Positions 25,594 to 34,157 of a DNA stretch of 64,000 nucleotides are shown here, one piece after another. Below the pieces are notes generated by a model. It searched no databases. It saw only the letters and a program-made list of their open reading frames with translations, and was not told where the DNA came from. The stretch is from Ktedonobacter sp. SOSP1-85 (lineage in GTDB: Bacteria; Chloroflexota; Ktedonobacteria; Ktedonobacterales; Ktedonobacteraceae): contig NZ_BNJI01000002.1 of assembly GCF_016587415.1 (NCBI RefSeq), forward strand, positions 558,001 through 622,000, in the 5' to 3' direction. Position numbers and translations under genes: made by a program. Within the stretch, counting starts at the first letter, position 1. Every line of letters starts with the position of its first letter.

Positions 25594-26229
25594 ATGAAGG
25601 TAAAGCAACGCCTCGCAGGCAAGTGGCATGAGCAGCACCAGCGGCCAAGGGGCCAACTTGGCCGCGTGGTTGGCGAGAGGATGATACAACAGCACCAGCC
25701 AGAAACTGACTGGACGCTTGAATTGCTGGACATTCAGCCAACGGATACAGTTTTAGAGGTAGGCTTTGGTGCGGGCCGGGGCATCATGCTAGCTGCAGCG
25801 AAGGCCTCGGCAGGGCACGTCATGGGTATTGACCTCTCCGAAACTATGGTGCAGGTAGCGGCAAAGCGCAACGCACAGGCCATCCGGGCCGGACGCGTCG
25901 TCTTAAAGCAGGGAGACATCGCAACCCTCCCCTTCGAGGATCAGCAATTCGACAAGATCATGACCATCCACACCTTTTATTTCTGGCCCGAACCTTCACA
26001 GATAGTCCAGGAACTAAGGCGTGTTCTCAGACCCGGTGGCAAAATGATTGTCACGCTGGCGACGGGCATGCTCAACGCCCAGGGAGTGGAAGAACTATGG
26101 CCCCTCCAGGCCACCCTTGAGGAACAAGTCGTGCCAGACATGCTGCGCAACGGCTTCAAAGTGGCGCGCCTGGAGCGCGGCCCCTTCTCCCGCCAATACA
26201 ACAACATGGCCTTGATTGGCGAGAAATAA
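25594..26229 (+). CDS. Class I SAM-dependent methyltransferase
   Basis: 211 residues; GGAGGGACCTG precedes ATG 25594. SAM motif: VLEVGFGAGRGIMLAAAKA (motif I), GIDLSETMV (motif II), GDIATLPFEDQQFDKIMTIHTFYFWPEPSQIVQELRRVLRPGGKMIVT (motifs III-IV). UbiE/Methyltransf_11-like. The N-terminal 45 residues are helical and basic. Small-molecule substrate unknown. Followed by an acetyltransferase on the same strand after 113 bp. Confidence 0.88.
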   Translation: MKVKQRLAGKWHEQHQRPRGQLGRVVGERMIQQHQPETDWTLELLDIQPTDTVLEVGFGAGRGIMLAAAKASAGHVMGIDLSETMVQVAAKRNAQAIRAGRVVLKQGDIATLPFEDQQFDKIMTIHTFYFWPEPSQIVQELRRVLRPGGKMIVTLATGMLNAQGVEELWPLQATLEEQVVPDMLRNGFKVARLERGPFSRQYNNMALIGEK

Positions 26230-26342
26230 TAATTGGCTTGACAGTGGCTTGCCCCAGCACATATGATCCTTAACAGTAACAAGCAACCAATAGCGCCGCT
26301 GGCGAGCGGCGCTATCCGCGAGAAATTGTGAGGATACATTCC

Positions 26343-26804
26343 ATGTTCACCTTGCGCCGTTATGAGCCTGCTGATCGAGAAGCAGTCGAACACTTGCATG
26401 TGCATGCCATTCAGCAGACCGGGGCCTATCTGGGACGTGGTCCCTGGGATGATGATGTCTATGCCATCGAGGAGGTGTATCTCCAGAATGGTGGAGAGTT
26501 TCTGATTGGTGAATGCGATGGCCAGTTCGTGGCGATGGGCGCCTTCAAGCGCACAGGTCCGGAACGCGCTGAGATCAAACGCATGCGTGTCCACCCCGAT
26601 CACCAGGGGCACGGCTACGGCCAGCTCATTCTGACCGAACTCGAAGCCCGCGCCCACGCCCTCGGCTATCGGACCCTGCACCTCGACACCTCCATCCTCC
26701 AGCTTCCCGCCCAGAGGCTCTACGAGAAGAACGGCTTCCGCGAGGTAGGCCGCGACAACTACCAGGGCATTGAAGTAATTTTGTACGAGAAGCAATTGAG
26801 TTAA
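26343..26804 (+). CDS. GNAT family N-acetyltransferase
   Basis: 153 residues from MFTLRRYEP; GAGGA lies nine bases upstream. The GNAT core is typical: IKRMRVHPDHQGHGYGQLIL (RxxGxG/A acetyl-CoA loop, HQGHGYG) and LPAQRLYEKNGFREVGRDNY. An acidic residue-rich segment precedes it. Substrate unknown; possibly co-transcribed with the methyltransferase. Confidence 0.88.
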   Translation: MFTLRRYEPADREAVEHLHVHAIQQTGAYLGRGPWDDDVYAIEEVYLQNGGEFLIGECDGQFVAMGAFKRTGPERAEIKRMRVHPDHQGHGYGQLILTELEARAHALGYRTLHLDTSILQLPAQRLYEKNGFREVGRDNYQGIEVILYEKQLS

Positions 26805-26871
26805 AAGTCAAAACATAGGCGCCACGGCTCGCCCCCGAATGGGGGGTTACGGCGCGGGGTGGCTTTCCAGG

Positions 26872-27037
26872 CCGGTAGGGACCAGCTTTAGCGCGTCCGA
26901 ATGCCATTCATGGCAGTGCGGCGTAAGCCGTTTTTGCCTTGGAAACGTGTCCGCAACGATGGAAAAACAGGAGCGTTTGAGCTAGCGCCGAAGTGCGATT
27001 AATCGCCTTCGGACGCGCTAAAGCTGGTCCCTACCGG
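26872..27037. repeat. T-type terminal-inverted-repeat element
   Basis: 166 bp with perfect 30-bp terminal inverted repeats (26872-26901 and 27008-27037), outer ends CCGGTAGGGACCAGCTTTAG. Internal short hairpins include GCCATTCATGGC. A second copy begins at 63852 and runs off the window. No coding capacity, so a MITE-like passenger. The 60 bp before it hold another GC-rich hairpin (CCCCCGAATGGGGG). Confidence 0.85.
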
Positions 27038-27081
27038 AAATGAATGCACCTCCCTTATTATTCGCTCTATTAAAATAGCGT

Positions 27082-28254
27082 CTATATTACATTAAATGCG
27101 GGATAGTAGGGCGGGCTGGCGGCCTCGGGCCAGCGTTGGGTGAGCTGTTTGGCGCAAGCGTGCAGGGTATCGCCCACAGCCTGAAGGTAGCCAAAGGATG
27201 CGCAGGCCTGGACAGCGGAGTTGAGATAGAGCAGGAAGCGCTGGCGGTCGGTAAGCGCGATCAGCAGGCGATCCTGCTCCAACATCTTTTCCAGGGGGCG
27301 TATCATGGCGTGAAAGCTCAGTGCCCAGGTGACGCAGGCTCCAACCAGCCCACGGTAGAAGAGCGCGTCATCTCCAGCGGCAGAACAGCCCTTTACCAGC
27401 TCGGCCCGGTAGGCAGTCTCCATACGCTCTATCAGCGGCTCCGGCATGCGATAGACGCACCAGCACGTTGGGAAGGGCATGCGGCAATAGGCAGTTTCAA
27501 GCAACGCGTGCGTATAGCGAGCGCCCTCAAAGTCCAGCAAGCACCAGTGCGTACCATCGAAGAGGAAGTTATCCGGCGCGGCATCTGACTGCACGAAGAC
27601 ATTGAAGGGACCGGGAGCAAGCAGGCTAGCGCGCAGGTCTTGTAGTTCCTCATCCGCGCCCGGCTTAACCAGCACATCCAACAAGCCAGTGATCTCATAC
27701 AGGGCTGAGGAGAGCCATTCGTAGTTATAGTAGCTATCACTGCTCGCGACTGGCCCCAGGCGCTCGCGTATGCTCACATACTCCGCCTCGCGCCCGGCTG
27801 TCAAAGCATGCAGGCGTCCATGTAGACTGGCATAGGCCATCAGCCCGGCCTCGGCAGCCTCTGGATTGCTTCCCAGCAGCAGGTGATCCAGGCGCGTCCC
27901 CGCCTTGAGATCCTCCATCACATACAGCCCCACCTGTGGATCTCCACCATAGAAGGCAGGAGCAAACGGCTCTGGTGCCTCCACTTGGCTTAGAAATTGT
28001 AAGCTAGCCCAATCATTAAACAGACGCCAGGCCGCGCCATTCCCCGCCTCGGGGGCGAACGTCTCGCTATTGGTATGCTTCACTATCACGCTCTCAGGCG
28101 CCGATCCCGGCCCCTCCTGCACTGGGAAGCGCAACACGCGCGAGCGCGCATTCCCCTGCAATTCCTCCCCCTCACCCAACTTTACCCGCCCACCAAATCT
28201 CTCTGAGAGAATGCTCTCGACCCTCCTCCCGGCCGTCAGCAAGAGATCGCTCAT
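27082..28254 (-). CDS. APH/choline-kinase-like phosphotransferase
   Basis: 390 residues of the aminoglycoside phosphotransferase fold. The catalytic loop is QSDAAPDNFLF, where the usual His of HGDxxxxN is replaced by Gln-Ser, and the metal-binding motif is LLDFEGA. The Lys of the N-lobe is in VIVKHTNS. Such kinases act on small hydroxylated molecules including antibiotics or sugars; this divergence makes a specific call unsafe. Upstream ribosome-binding site is weak. The gene is isolated between T and paired-hairpin repeats. Confidence 0.75.
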   Translation of the reverse strand: MSDLLLTAGRRVESILSERFGGRVKLGEGEELQGNARSRVLRFPVQEGPGSAPESVIVKHTNSETFAPEAGNGAAWRLFNDWASLQFLSQVEAPEPFAPAFYGGDPQVGLYVMEDLKAGTRLDHLLLGSNPEAAEAGLMAYASLHGRLHALTAGREAEYVSIRERLGPVASSDSYYNYEWLSSALYEITGLLDVLVKPGADEELQDLRASLLAPGPFNVFVQSDAAPDNFLFDGTHWCLLDFEGARYTHALLETAYCRMPFPTCWCVYRMPEPLIERMETAYRAELVKGCSAAGDDALFYRGLVGACVTWALSFHAMIRPLEKMLEQDRLLIALTDRQRFLLYLNSAVQACASFGYLQAVGDTLHACAKQLTQRWPEAASPPYYPAFNVI

Positions 28255-28290
28255 AACATTATCTTTCTATTCAAAAGACATAGCACGCCG

Positions 28291-28487
28291 CCCATGCATG
28301 AGGACTGAGGATGTGCTTGTAAACGGCGCACCTACCTCAGTCCTCCTGCTGAGCGACTGCGGATTGTCTTCCTGGTAAGAGAACAAGGCAGGCGCACGCT
28401 CTCCTCTTCGTCAGCCCGCCCAGCAGGAGGGGAAAGGTAGGTGCGCCGTTTACAAGCACTACTTTCCCCTCCTGCATGGGCGGGCGT
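28291..28487. repeat. Paired-hairpin element B
   Basis: Left hairpin with stem GAGGACTGAGG / CCTCAGTCCTC and right hairpin with stem GCAGGAGGGGAAAG / CTTTCCCCTCCTGC, extended by GCCCGCCC/GGGCGGGC. Both loops carry the GTGCTTGTAAACGGCGCAC motif in opposite orientation, as in element A. The spacer between hairpins is about 60 bp. It sits just past the 3' end of the NACHT-LRR gene. Confidence 0.85.
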
Positions 28488-28546
28488 CCCCCCTGAAATA
28501 CCTTTTCCCTCCTGTATGGGTGACGCCCTATGGATAACCAACTCTT

Positions 28547-31500
28547 CTATCTCAATCTTTTAATGCGTACCCGCTTCAACACCCCTTGCGGAAAAACACT
28601 CCTACTATCCAGCAAGCCAATAGTAATAGACTCCAGCTTTTCAAGCCGCTCCAGCACTGTAAAATCGTTCACCTTGGGTAGGTTGTACAAATCTAGGGAT
28701 GTGAGTCTGGGCAACCTCTCCAACCCAGAAAGATCTGCCAGTTCAGGAAAATCAGACAATGAGAGTGAGGTCAGAAGTGGCAACTTCTCCAGTATTGTCA
28801 GATCTCTTATCTCTCCCAGACCTGACAATTCCAGAGAGGTCAGTTCCGGTAACCTCTCTAGCACTGTTAAGTCCCTTACCTTGTCCAGATATGACAATTC
28901 CAGAGAGGTCAGTTCTGGTAACCTCTCTAGCACTGTTAAGTCCCCTACCTTGTCCAGATATGACAACTTCAAGGATGTCAATTCCGAAAACTGCTCCACC
29001 ACGGTTAGGTCCCTTACCTGGGGCAGGGCTGACAACTCCAGAGAAGTCAGGCCTGGCAGCCTCTCCAGCACGGTTAGGTCCCTTACCTGGGGCAGACCTG
29101 ACAACTCCAGAGAAGTCAGGCCTGGTAACCTCTCCAACACGGTTATTTCTCTTACCTCGTGCAAGACTGACAACTTCAGAGAGGTCAGTCCTGGTAACCT
29201 CTCCAGCACTGTTAGGTTGCTTACCTCACGCAGATCAAACAACTCCAGGGAGGTCAGTCCTGGCAATCGCTCCAGCACGGTCAGGTCCCTTAACCCAGGC
29301 AAGGATGACAACTTCAGGGAGGTCAGTCCTGGCAATCGCTCCAGCACGGTCAGGTCCCTTACCTCGTCCAGGTCAAACAATTCCAGGGAGGTCAATCCCG
29401 GCAAACTCTCCAGTACGGTTAAGTCCCATAACAACTCCAAAGAGGTAAGATGAGGAAGCCAGGGCAAGAGTTCAAATGTTTCTGATGAGGCGACAGCACT
29501 CTTGACATGAGCGAGGAAGCGTTGGGCGTAGGCAGGCTTATCGATAACGCCTTTAAGTCCCAAGACCAGCGCTCCTATAACCCTATTAGTATCGTCTTTA
29601 GTGTAGGCCATAAGTGCCTCATATGCCGCTTCAGTCCCTATCTGGAGAAGGACGCGAACGCAGGCCGCGACTATATATGAGCTATACTCAAAGCGAGGGG
29701 CCAGGTGGGGGATGCCAAGCGTTCCGGCAGCGCTCATGGACTCAACCTCTTCGACGCTCTGGAAGGGGACGAGGGTGGCGAGGCCCTGCGAGATCCGAGC
29801 CTGGATCTCTGGCTTCATCTCTTCGTGTGCAACCTGGGTGCAGGCTGCGGCCAGGAGGTAGAGCTTCTCGCGGACGCGTTTTCTGGTTTCGGCTCGCTTC
29901 AGGAGACGCTCAACGAGGTTTTCGCGGACGGTGCGCGGGGCAAGACCGACAGTGAGCAGGACGACCTCGCGCCACTGGTCATCGTGGGCATGCTCGACGA
30001 GCAGGGGGATGTCGTTCTCATCAACCACAGCTTTGGCGGCGAGATACTCCTGGAAGGTACGGTGCGTAAAGTCGAGCGCGTCCTTGACTGGCTCGCGTAG
30101 GATGCCTGAGCGCTCAATAAAGAGCTGACGCGCATCCGCTCCTTGCAGATTGTCCGGCACGCCAAGCATACGGCCAAGGCGGCGCGTCAGTCTCTCATCT
30201 ACAGTCTCGATGGAGGCTTCGGTCTGCCCGTTGCGCACGAGCCAGTAGGCCAGGTCGGAGAGCAGCAGGCTCTTTTGCTCGTAGGAGAGCACGGCGGCGG
30301 GATAGTCCACCAGCGAGATACGTCTGACCCGGTCGCGTCGCTCGATGAGCAGCTCACAGCAAGCCTCGTAGAGCGCGACCCGGTTGGAGGGAAGCTGCTG
30401 GCGCCACTCGCGATTGAGCGCGCAGAGCATGGCGCAGAGTATGGGACTGTTGGCTAGCTGCTGAAGGGCGTGGTTGTCCCGGATCTCGGCGACGAGGCGC
30501 GTCGCGGATGCACGTAAGTCTTGCTTCTCCTGCGCATCCTGGAGATTGGCCGCAATAGCATCGTGCCAGTGGGTAATAAAGTCCTCGATGGCCGCCGGAC
30601 TCCTAGGAAGTACCTGCGCTTCTTTGAGCTGCTCCGATGGCGGGAGATCATCCTTGCTCGCCGCATATGGACGCGAGGTGACGATAAAGCGAGACGCGGG
30701 ATAGCTTTCAAGCAGATCCGCCAGCCAGGTATAGACACTTTCACGCATGGCCCCTGGCACCTCGTCGATACCATCAATCAGCACAATGGCGCGGCCATCC
30801 TGCAATTGCCTGTGGACCCATCCCTGGGGCATCGCGCCCGCGATGGCCGGCGCGACCAGACCTGGAAAGTCTTCAGGCGCCGGCCAGTACGGCACACCCC
30901 CATCTTCAAGGCGCACATGACGGCGCAAGCGAATGAAAAATGGTACCAGCCCATTCCAGGAAGCCAGTTCTGGCGGGAAGCATTGCGAGGCCGCCTGCAC
31001 AGCAATCCAGCGCATCAAGGTAGTTTTCCCCGATCCGGCATCCCCACGCAGCAAGAGGTAGGAAGACTCCGCTAGCAGCTTAGGAGCCTCCACCACCGTA
31101 CGCACCAGTTGCGATTTGGGCGCCAGATTGGGATCGCGGTGACGAAACTTTTCATGTTCCTGGGGCGGCCTGAGTACCTCGTACTCAAGCGAGGGCGCGA
31201 CATAGGATAGGCTCAAGGAGTATTTGCGGGCCGTGACCGACATCCCGGAACCAAAGAGTTCTAGCTCATCCAGCTTGCGAATCACCGTCCGGCAATAGTC
31301 CAGCTCAAAGCGCTTCGCCTCTACCTGGGGATTGAGCTGCTGGCGCAGACGCGTGACCTCGTCCACAATACGCTCGGCGGTCTTCACGAGCTGGCGCTCG
31401 CGTAGAAGCACCTCGGAGAGCGTGCGCTCGGTAAATTGGGGAAGCTGCGAGGCGATATCCACAATATACTGGCAGGATTCATTGACGATCCGCTCATAGA

Positions 31501-31906
31501 GATATCCCTCGCTCTGCGAGAAATGATAGGAGCTTGCTGGATGCTCCTTCAGCAACTCGCGCGCGATCTCGACTGGCTCCAGGTTATGCCGCGCCAGGAG
31601 GGCACTATTAGCCGTGTTCAGTGTATCGGCTACGGCGTTGGCGATGGCTGCGCGTGAGCTCTCATCCAGGGCGGCTCCCTCTATCTCGAAGATGGGGACC
31701 AGGCTCTCGCCCACCTTCTCCCCAATGGTCTCGAGCTGCTGGCGCGCACGCTGTTGTGCCAGGCGATCACTGATCTGTGTCTTCAACACATCCGTCAGGC
31801 TCGAAGCGACATCTGAGACCAGGGCATTGCTACTGAGCCAGCGCGTCAGCAGTCCCTTGGCAATCGCGCCTCCAACGTCAAGCATCAGTATCTCTAAAAG
31901 CGGCAT
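28547..31906 (-). CDS. NACHT ATPase with leucine-rich repeats (bacterial NLR-like)
   Basis: 1119 residues from ATG 31906 (a GTG 21 bases upstream is possible). Residues 1-240: helical N-terminal domain like those in bacterial NACHT proteins, ending around YCRTVIRKLDELELFG. NACHT: Walker A LLLRGDAGSGKTTLMRW (about 284-300), Walker B IVLIDGIDEVPG (374-385), sensor FIVTSRPY. Helical segments then include TFQEYLAAKAV (a NACHT-family signature). Residues 829-1081 are about eleven 23-residue LRRs with consensus LTVLERLPGLTSLELSxLxx VRD, then a basic tail. Bacterial NACHT proteins sense phage proteins and trigger defence; here the LRR would be the sensor. No effector domain (TIR, nuclease, protease) is recognised, so the output is unknown. 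Flanked by mobile repeats on both sides. Confidence 0.9.
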   Translation of the reverse strand: MPLLEILMLDVGGAIAKGLLTRWLSSNALVSDVASSLTDVLKTQISDRLAQQRARQQLETIGEKVGESLVPIFEIEGAALDESSRAAIANAVADTLNTANSALLARHNLEPVEIARELLKEHPASSYHFSQSEGYLYERIVNESCQYIVDIASQLPQFTERTLSEVLLRERQLVKTAERIVDEVTRLRQQLNPQVEAKRFELDYCRTVIRKLDELELFGSGMSVTARKYSLSLSYVAPSLEYEVLRPPQEHEKFRHRDPNLAPKSQLVRTVVEAPKLLAESSYLLLRGDAGSGKTTLMRWIAVQAASQCFPPELASWNGLVPFFIRLRRHVRLEDGGVPYWPAPEDFPGLVAPAIAGAMPQGWVHRQLQDGRAIVLIDGIDEVPGAMRESVYTWLADLLESYPASRFIVTSRPYAASKDDLPPSEQLKEAQVLPRSPAAIEDFITHWHDAIAANLQDAQEKQDLRASATRLVAEIRDNHALQQLANSPILCAMLCALNREWRQQLPSNRVALYEACCELLIERRDRVRRISLVDYPAAVLSYEQKSLLLSDLAYWLVRNGQTEASIETVDERLTRRLGRMLGVPDNLQGADARQLFIERSGILREPVKDALDFTHRTFQEYLAAKAVVDENDIPLLVEHAHDDQWREVVLLTVGLAPRTVRENLVERLLKRAETRKRVREKLYLLAAACTQVAHEEMKPEIQARISQGLATLVPFQSVEEVESMSAAGTLGIPHLAPRFEYSSYIVAACVRVLLQIGTEAAYEALMAYTKDDTNRVIGALVLGLKGVIDKPAYAQRFLAHVKSAVASSETFELLPWLPHLTSLELLWDLTVLESLPGLTSLELFDLDEVRDLTVLERLPGLTSLKLSSLPGLRDLTVLERLPGLTSLELFDLREVSNLTVLERLPGLTSLKLSVLHEVREITVLERLPGLTSLELSGLPQVRDLTVLERLPGLTSLELSALPQVRDLTVVEQFSELTSLKLSYLDKVGDLTVLERLPELTSLELSYLDKVRDLTVLERLPELTSLELSGLGEIRDLTILEKLPLLTSLSLSDFPELADLSGLERLPRLTSLDLYNLPKVNDFTVLERLEKLESITIGLLDSRSVFPQGVLKRVRIKRLR
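28664..29422 (-). repeat. Tandem 69-bp repeats encoding the LRR
   Basis: Eleven 69-bp units, each encoding 23 residues, lie head to tail; some neighbours (for example 28850-28988) are nearly identical in DNA, while the last units diverge. The variable positions concentrate in the LxLSxLxxVRD half of each unit. This DNA pattern allows unit gain, loss and shuffling. Confidence 0.9.
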
Positions 31907-32004
31907 ATGACGGTAGCCTCTCTGCACTCTTTAAATGAAATAGAAGCAGATCGATTTTATAAGAATTCCAGGCACCTGTCAAACGATCAAGGGGGAGGGG
32001 TGTC

Positions 32005-32510
32005 CGTCATATTTTTGCGCGTTGCATCACATAGACGCCACGTTCACGGCGCGTCGATTCATCATCTGGGCACTCGGATGCCTCACTGACGCGTCAATGC
32101 GACCCACGTCATACGCCCTTGCTGCCTTTTTTGCAGCTATGTAGACAGGTATGAAGGCGCTGGGGGAGCATTCCAACCCAGGGGATACATCGGCCCGCCG
32201 TAAACGTGGGGCAATACGCATCAAGTTTAGGAGTATTGCTTACCTCCCACGCCCATGCAGGAGAAAAAAGGAAGTGCTTCTAAAGGGCGCACCTACCTTT
32301 TTTCTCCTGCCGGGCGTGGGCATTTCCATTCCCAGAGAAGTGAGGGTAGGTGCGCCCTTTAGAAGCACTTCCCGATCTGTGATGCAAGTGCGGTGCTGGC
32401 CTAAACTTGATGCGTATTGGACGCGGTAAACCGGGTCCCTACCAGCCTCTGGAGCCGTAAGGAATCGTAAACGTGGGGCCTATGTGAGGCAGCCCTGCAA
32501 AAAATTGACG
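32005..32510. repeat. X-type element X1 with nested insertion
   Basis: Terminal inverted repeats of about 35 bp, with outer CGTCA and inner CACATAG and CCACGTTYACG. Similar termini and internal sequence (TTGCTGCCTTTTTTGCAG, GGGGATACATCGGCCCGCCG) recur in X2 at 41.8 kb. A paired-hairpin element (32213-32418) is inserted near the right end, followed by a fragment of the hairpin GGACGCGGTAAACCGGGTCC. No gene lies in the 690 bp between the NACHT and HAD genes. Confidence 0.7.
32213..32418. repeat. Paired-hairpin element C
   Basis: Bounded by a perfect 19-bp inverted repeat AATACGCATCAAGTTTAGG / its complement. The left hairpin has stem GCAGGAGAAAAAAGG / CCTTTTTTCTCCTGC; the right hairpin stem is eroded to GGG/CCC. 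Both loops have the variant GTGCTTCTAAAGGGCGCAC in opposite orientations. Confidence 0.8.
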
Positions 32511-32530
32511 TCACCAAGAGGGTGAGAGCC

Positions 32531-32612
32531 GCACTACTGAAACACGCACCTATATATCATGGCACGACACGCCCCGTACCTCTATATGTAGACGCGTGCT
32601 TCAGTAGCGTCG
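32531..32612. repeat. M-type repeat, diverged
   Basis: Arms starting GCACTACTGAAACACGC and ending GCGTGCTTCAGTAGCGTC form an imperfect inverted repeat related to the M family (58051-58139). It abuts the 3' end of the HAD gene. Confidence 0.7.
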
Positions 32613-32620
32613 TGCCAGGT

Positions 32621-33244
32621 TCACATATTTGCCTGCAGGCATGCCTGTACATCGGCGATGGCCTGCTCAGTCTCCCCACAGTGGATGGCGTGGATGCCCA
32701 GCGCCTGCGCCGCTGCAATATTCTTCTGGTTATCATCCAGAAACAGCATCTCCTCGGGTTGCACGCCTAGACGCTTACATGTCAATTCATAGATGCGTGG
32801 GTCGGGCTTGGCGATGCCCTCCTCGTGAGTATAGATGATCAGATCGCACATCTCCTCAAAATGGTAGCGTTGCTGCTCTTCGCGCCGAGCACCTACAAAG
32901 CTATTGCTCAGGATGGCCGTCTGATAGCGTGGGCGCAGGCTGCGAAAGAAGTCAGCCATGGGCACATTCAACCGGCCACAATACCAGTCCCACATCTCAC
33001 GCATATACTCCTCTACCTGCTCCTGATCCATGCCCAGGCGTTTACCCATCTCCTGATGCACATGCTCCTCAGTACACTCACCCAGAGAGCCAGCCAACCA
33101 TATCGGTTGCATGCGTTGATTCAACTCCCCAGATTGCAGGCCCAGGCGTTGCTCCCATCGAGCGTCGAGGCCAATATCCACCAGTTCAATCACATCCAGT
33201 TCCAGCACACCCCCAATATCAAAAACTACAGCACGAATAGCCAT
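32621..33244 (-). CDS. HAD-superfamily hydrolase, subfamily IA
   Basis: 207 residues; AAGGAATGG precedes the start. HAD motifs: I AVVFDIGGVLELD (nucleophile Asp), II AILSNSF (Ser), III IAKPDPRIYELT (Lys), IV MLFLDDNQKNIAAAQALGIHAI. This is the YihX/epoxide-hydrolase-N-like branch with an alpha-helical cap (residues 20-80). Likely a phosphatase on a small phosphorylated metabolite. Singleton. Confidence 0.88.
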   Translation of the reverse strand: MAIRAVVFDIGGVLELDVIELVDIGLDARWEQRLGLQSGELNQRMQPIWLAGSLGECTEEHVHQEMGKRLGMDQEQVEEYMREMWDWYCGRLNVPMADFFRSLRPRYQTAILSNSFVGARREEQQRYHFEEMCDLIIYTHEEGIAKPDPRIYELTCKRLGVQPEEMLFLDDNQKNIAAAQALGIHAIHCGETEQAIADVQACLQANM

Positions 33245-33287
33245 TTGTCCATTCCTTTTTTAGTAGAATTCTCTGCACATCATTATA

Positions 33288-33313
33288 TCCGTTACAGATA
33301 TATCTGTTATGGA
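33288..33313. promoter_or_regulatory. Palindromic candidate operator
   Basis: A core ACAGATATATCTGT (33294-33307) is a perfect palindrome and the flanks TCCGTT/TATGGA keep partial symmetry. It lies between the divergent HAD and MBL genes. No regulator gene is adjacent. Confidence 0.4.
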
Positions 33314-33444
33314 TAGCGTAACACCCACAGGGCCATACGTCAAGGTGGATTTAAAGCTTTGGAGGGGAAACTAGCTGTACCAATTTTTGTGATGATGGTA
33401 CAATCAGAGGCATCCACATGGGAATAGAAAGCAGGGAAATGGTG

Positions 33445-34149
33445 ATGTCTGAAAGCTTACAACAACTGGCCGAGAATATCTGGATCTTTCCTCGGGATCG
33501 AGATGCCAACAAAGTACAGCCAAACGTTGGTATTATCTGCACAGCGACGCAGACGGTACTCATAGATAGCGGCAATAGTCCCTCACACGCGCGGCGTATC
33601 CAGGCCGCGCTGGAGAAGATTCAGGCGCCCCCGCTCAGCCATATCATCTACACACATCACCATTGGGACCACACCTTTGGCGCCTGCGTCTTTGGCGCGC
33701 CGGTTATCGCACACGATCTCTGCCAGGAACTGCTCACACGCTCAGCAGAACAATTGAGCAAGCAGCAAGAGTCGGCGCAGCATAACCCTCTGGCCCAGGC
33801 CATCGAGCGAGAGAGCATATTCCGCTATATCCTCCCCACTACCACCTTTGCGCGAACTATGACTTTGCCGCTGGATGGACTGACCTTAGAGCTGGAACAT
33901 GTTGGGGGCGCCCACGCCGCTGACTCAATCGTCGTACGTATCAAAGAGCGTGGTGTGATGTTCCTGGGCGATTGCTATTATCCCCCGCCCGCTTATCAGC
34001 AGAGCGACAAGCAGAAGACCAACTGGTCCATGCTCGCATCCTTCATCAAGGAACCAGGCTTTGAGATCTTTGTTGAAGGTCACAGCAATCCCCTCAAAGG
34101 AGCCGAGTTCCTCAAACGGCTAAGCATATCGCTCATGGCGCGCATCTAG
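33445..34149 (+). CDS. MBL-fold metallo-hydrolase
   Basis: 234 residues from MSESLQQL; AGGGA lies seven bases upstream. The zinc motif THHHWDHTFGA (HxHxDH) is complete, with H in GGAHAADSIVV and D in GVMFLGDCYYPPP giving the remaining ligands, and a C-terminal VEGHSNPL His. General MBL hydrolase of the lactonase/beta-lactamase-like group; substrate unknown. Convergent with the TetR gene 8 bp downstream. Confidence 0.87.
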   Translation: MSESLQQLAENIWIFPRDRDANKVQPNVGIICTATQTVLIDSGNSPSHARRIQAALEKIQAPPLSHIIYTHHHWDHTFGACVFGAPVIAHDLCQELLTRSAEQLSKQQESAQHNPLAQAIERESIFRYILPTTTFARTMTLPLDGLTLELEHVGGAHAADSIVVRIKERGVMFLGDCYYPPPAYQQSDKQKTNWSMLASFIKEPGFEIFVEGHSNPLKGAEFLKRLSISLMARI

Positions 34150-34157
34150 AACATCGG

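Noticed and set aside
28664..29422. Regular repeats considered as a CRISPR array
   Set aside because: Units are 69 bp without spacers and encode an LRR in frame; no cas genes are present.
28530..29453. A 307-codon plus-strand frame rich in Ser/Asn repeats
   Set aside because: It is the antisense of the LRR array; its repeats mirror the 69-bp units and no ribosome-binding site or family supports it.
29705..30100. A 131-codon plus-strand frame
   Set aside because: Antisense shadow of the NACHT gene's C-terminal helical region.
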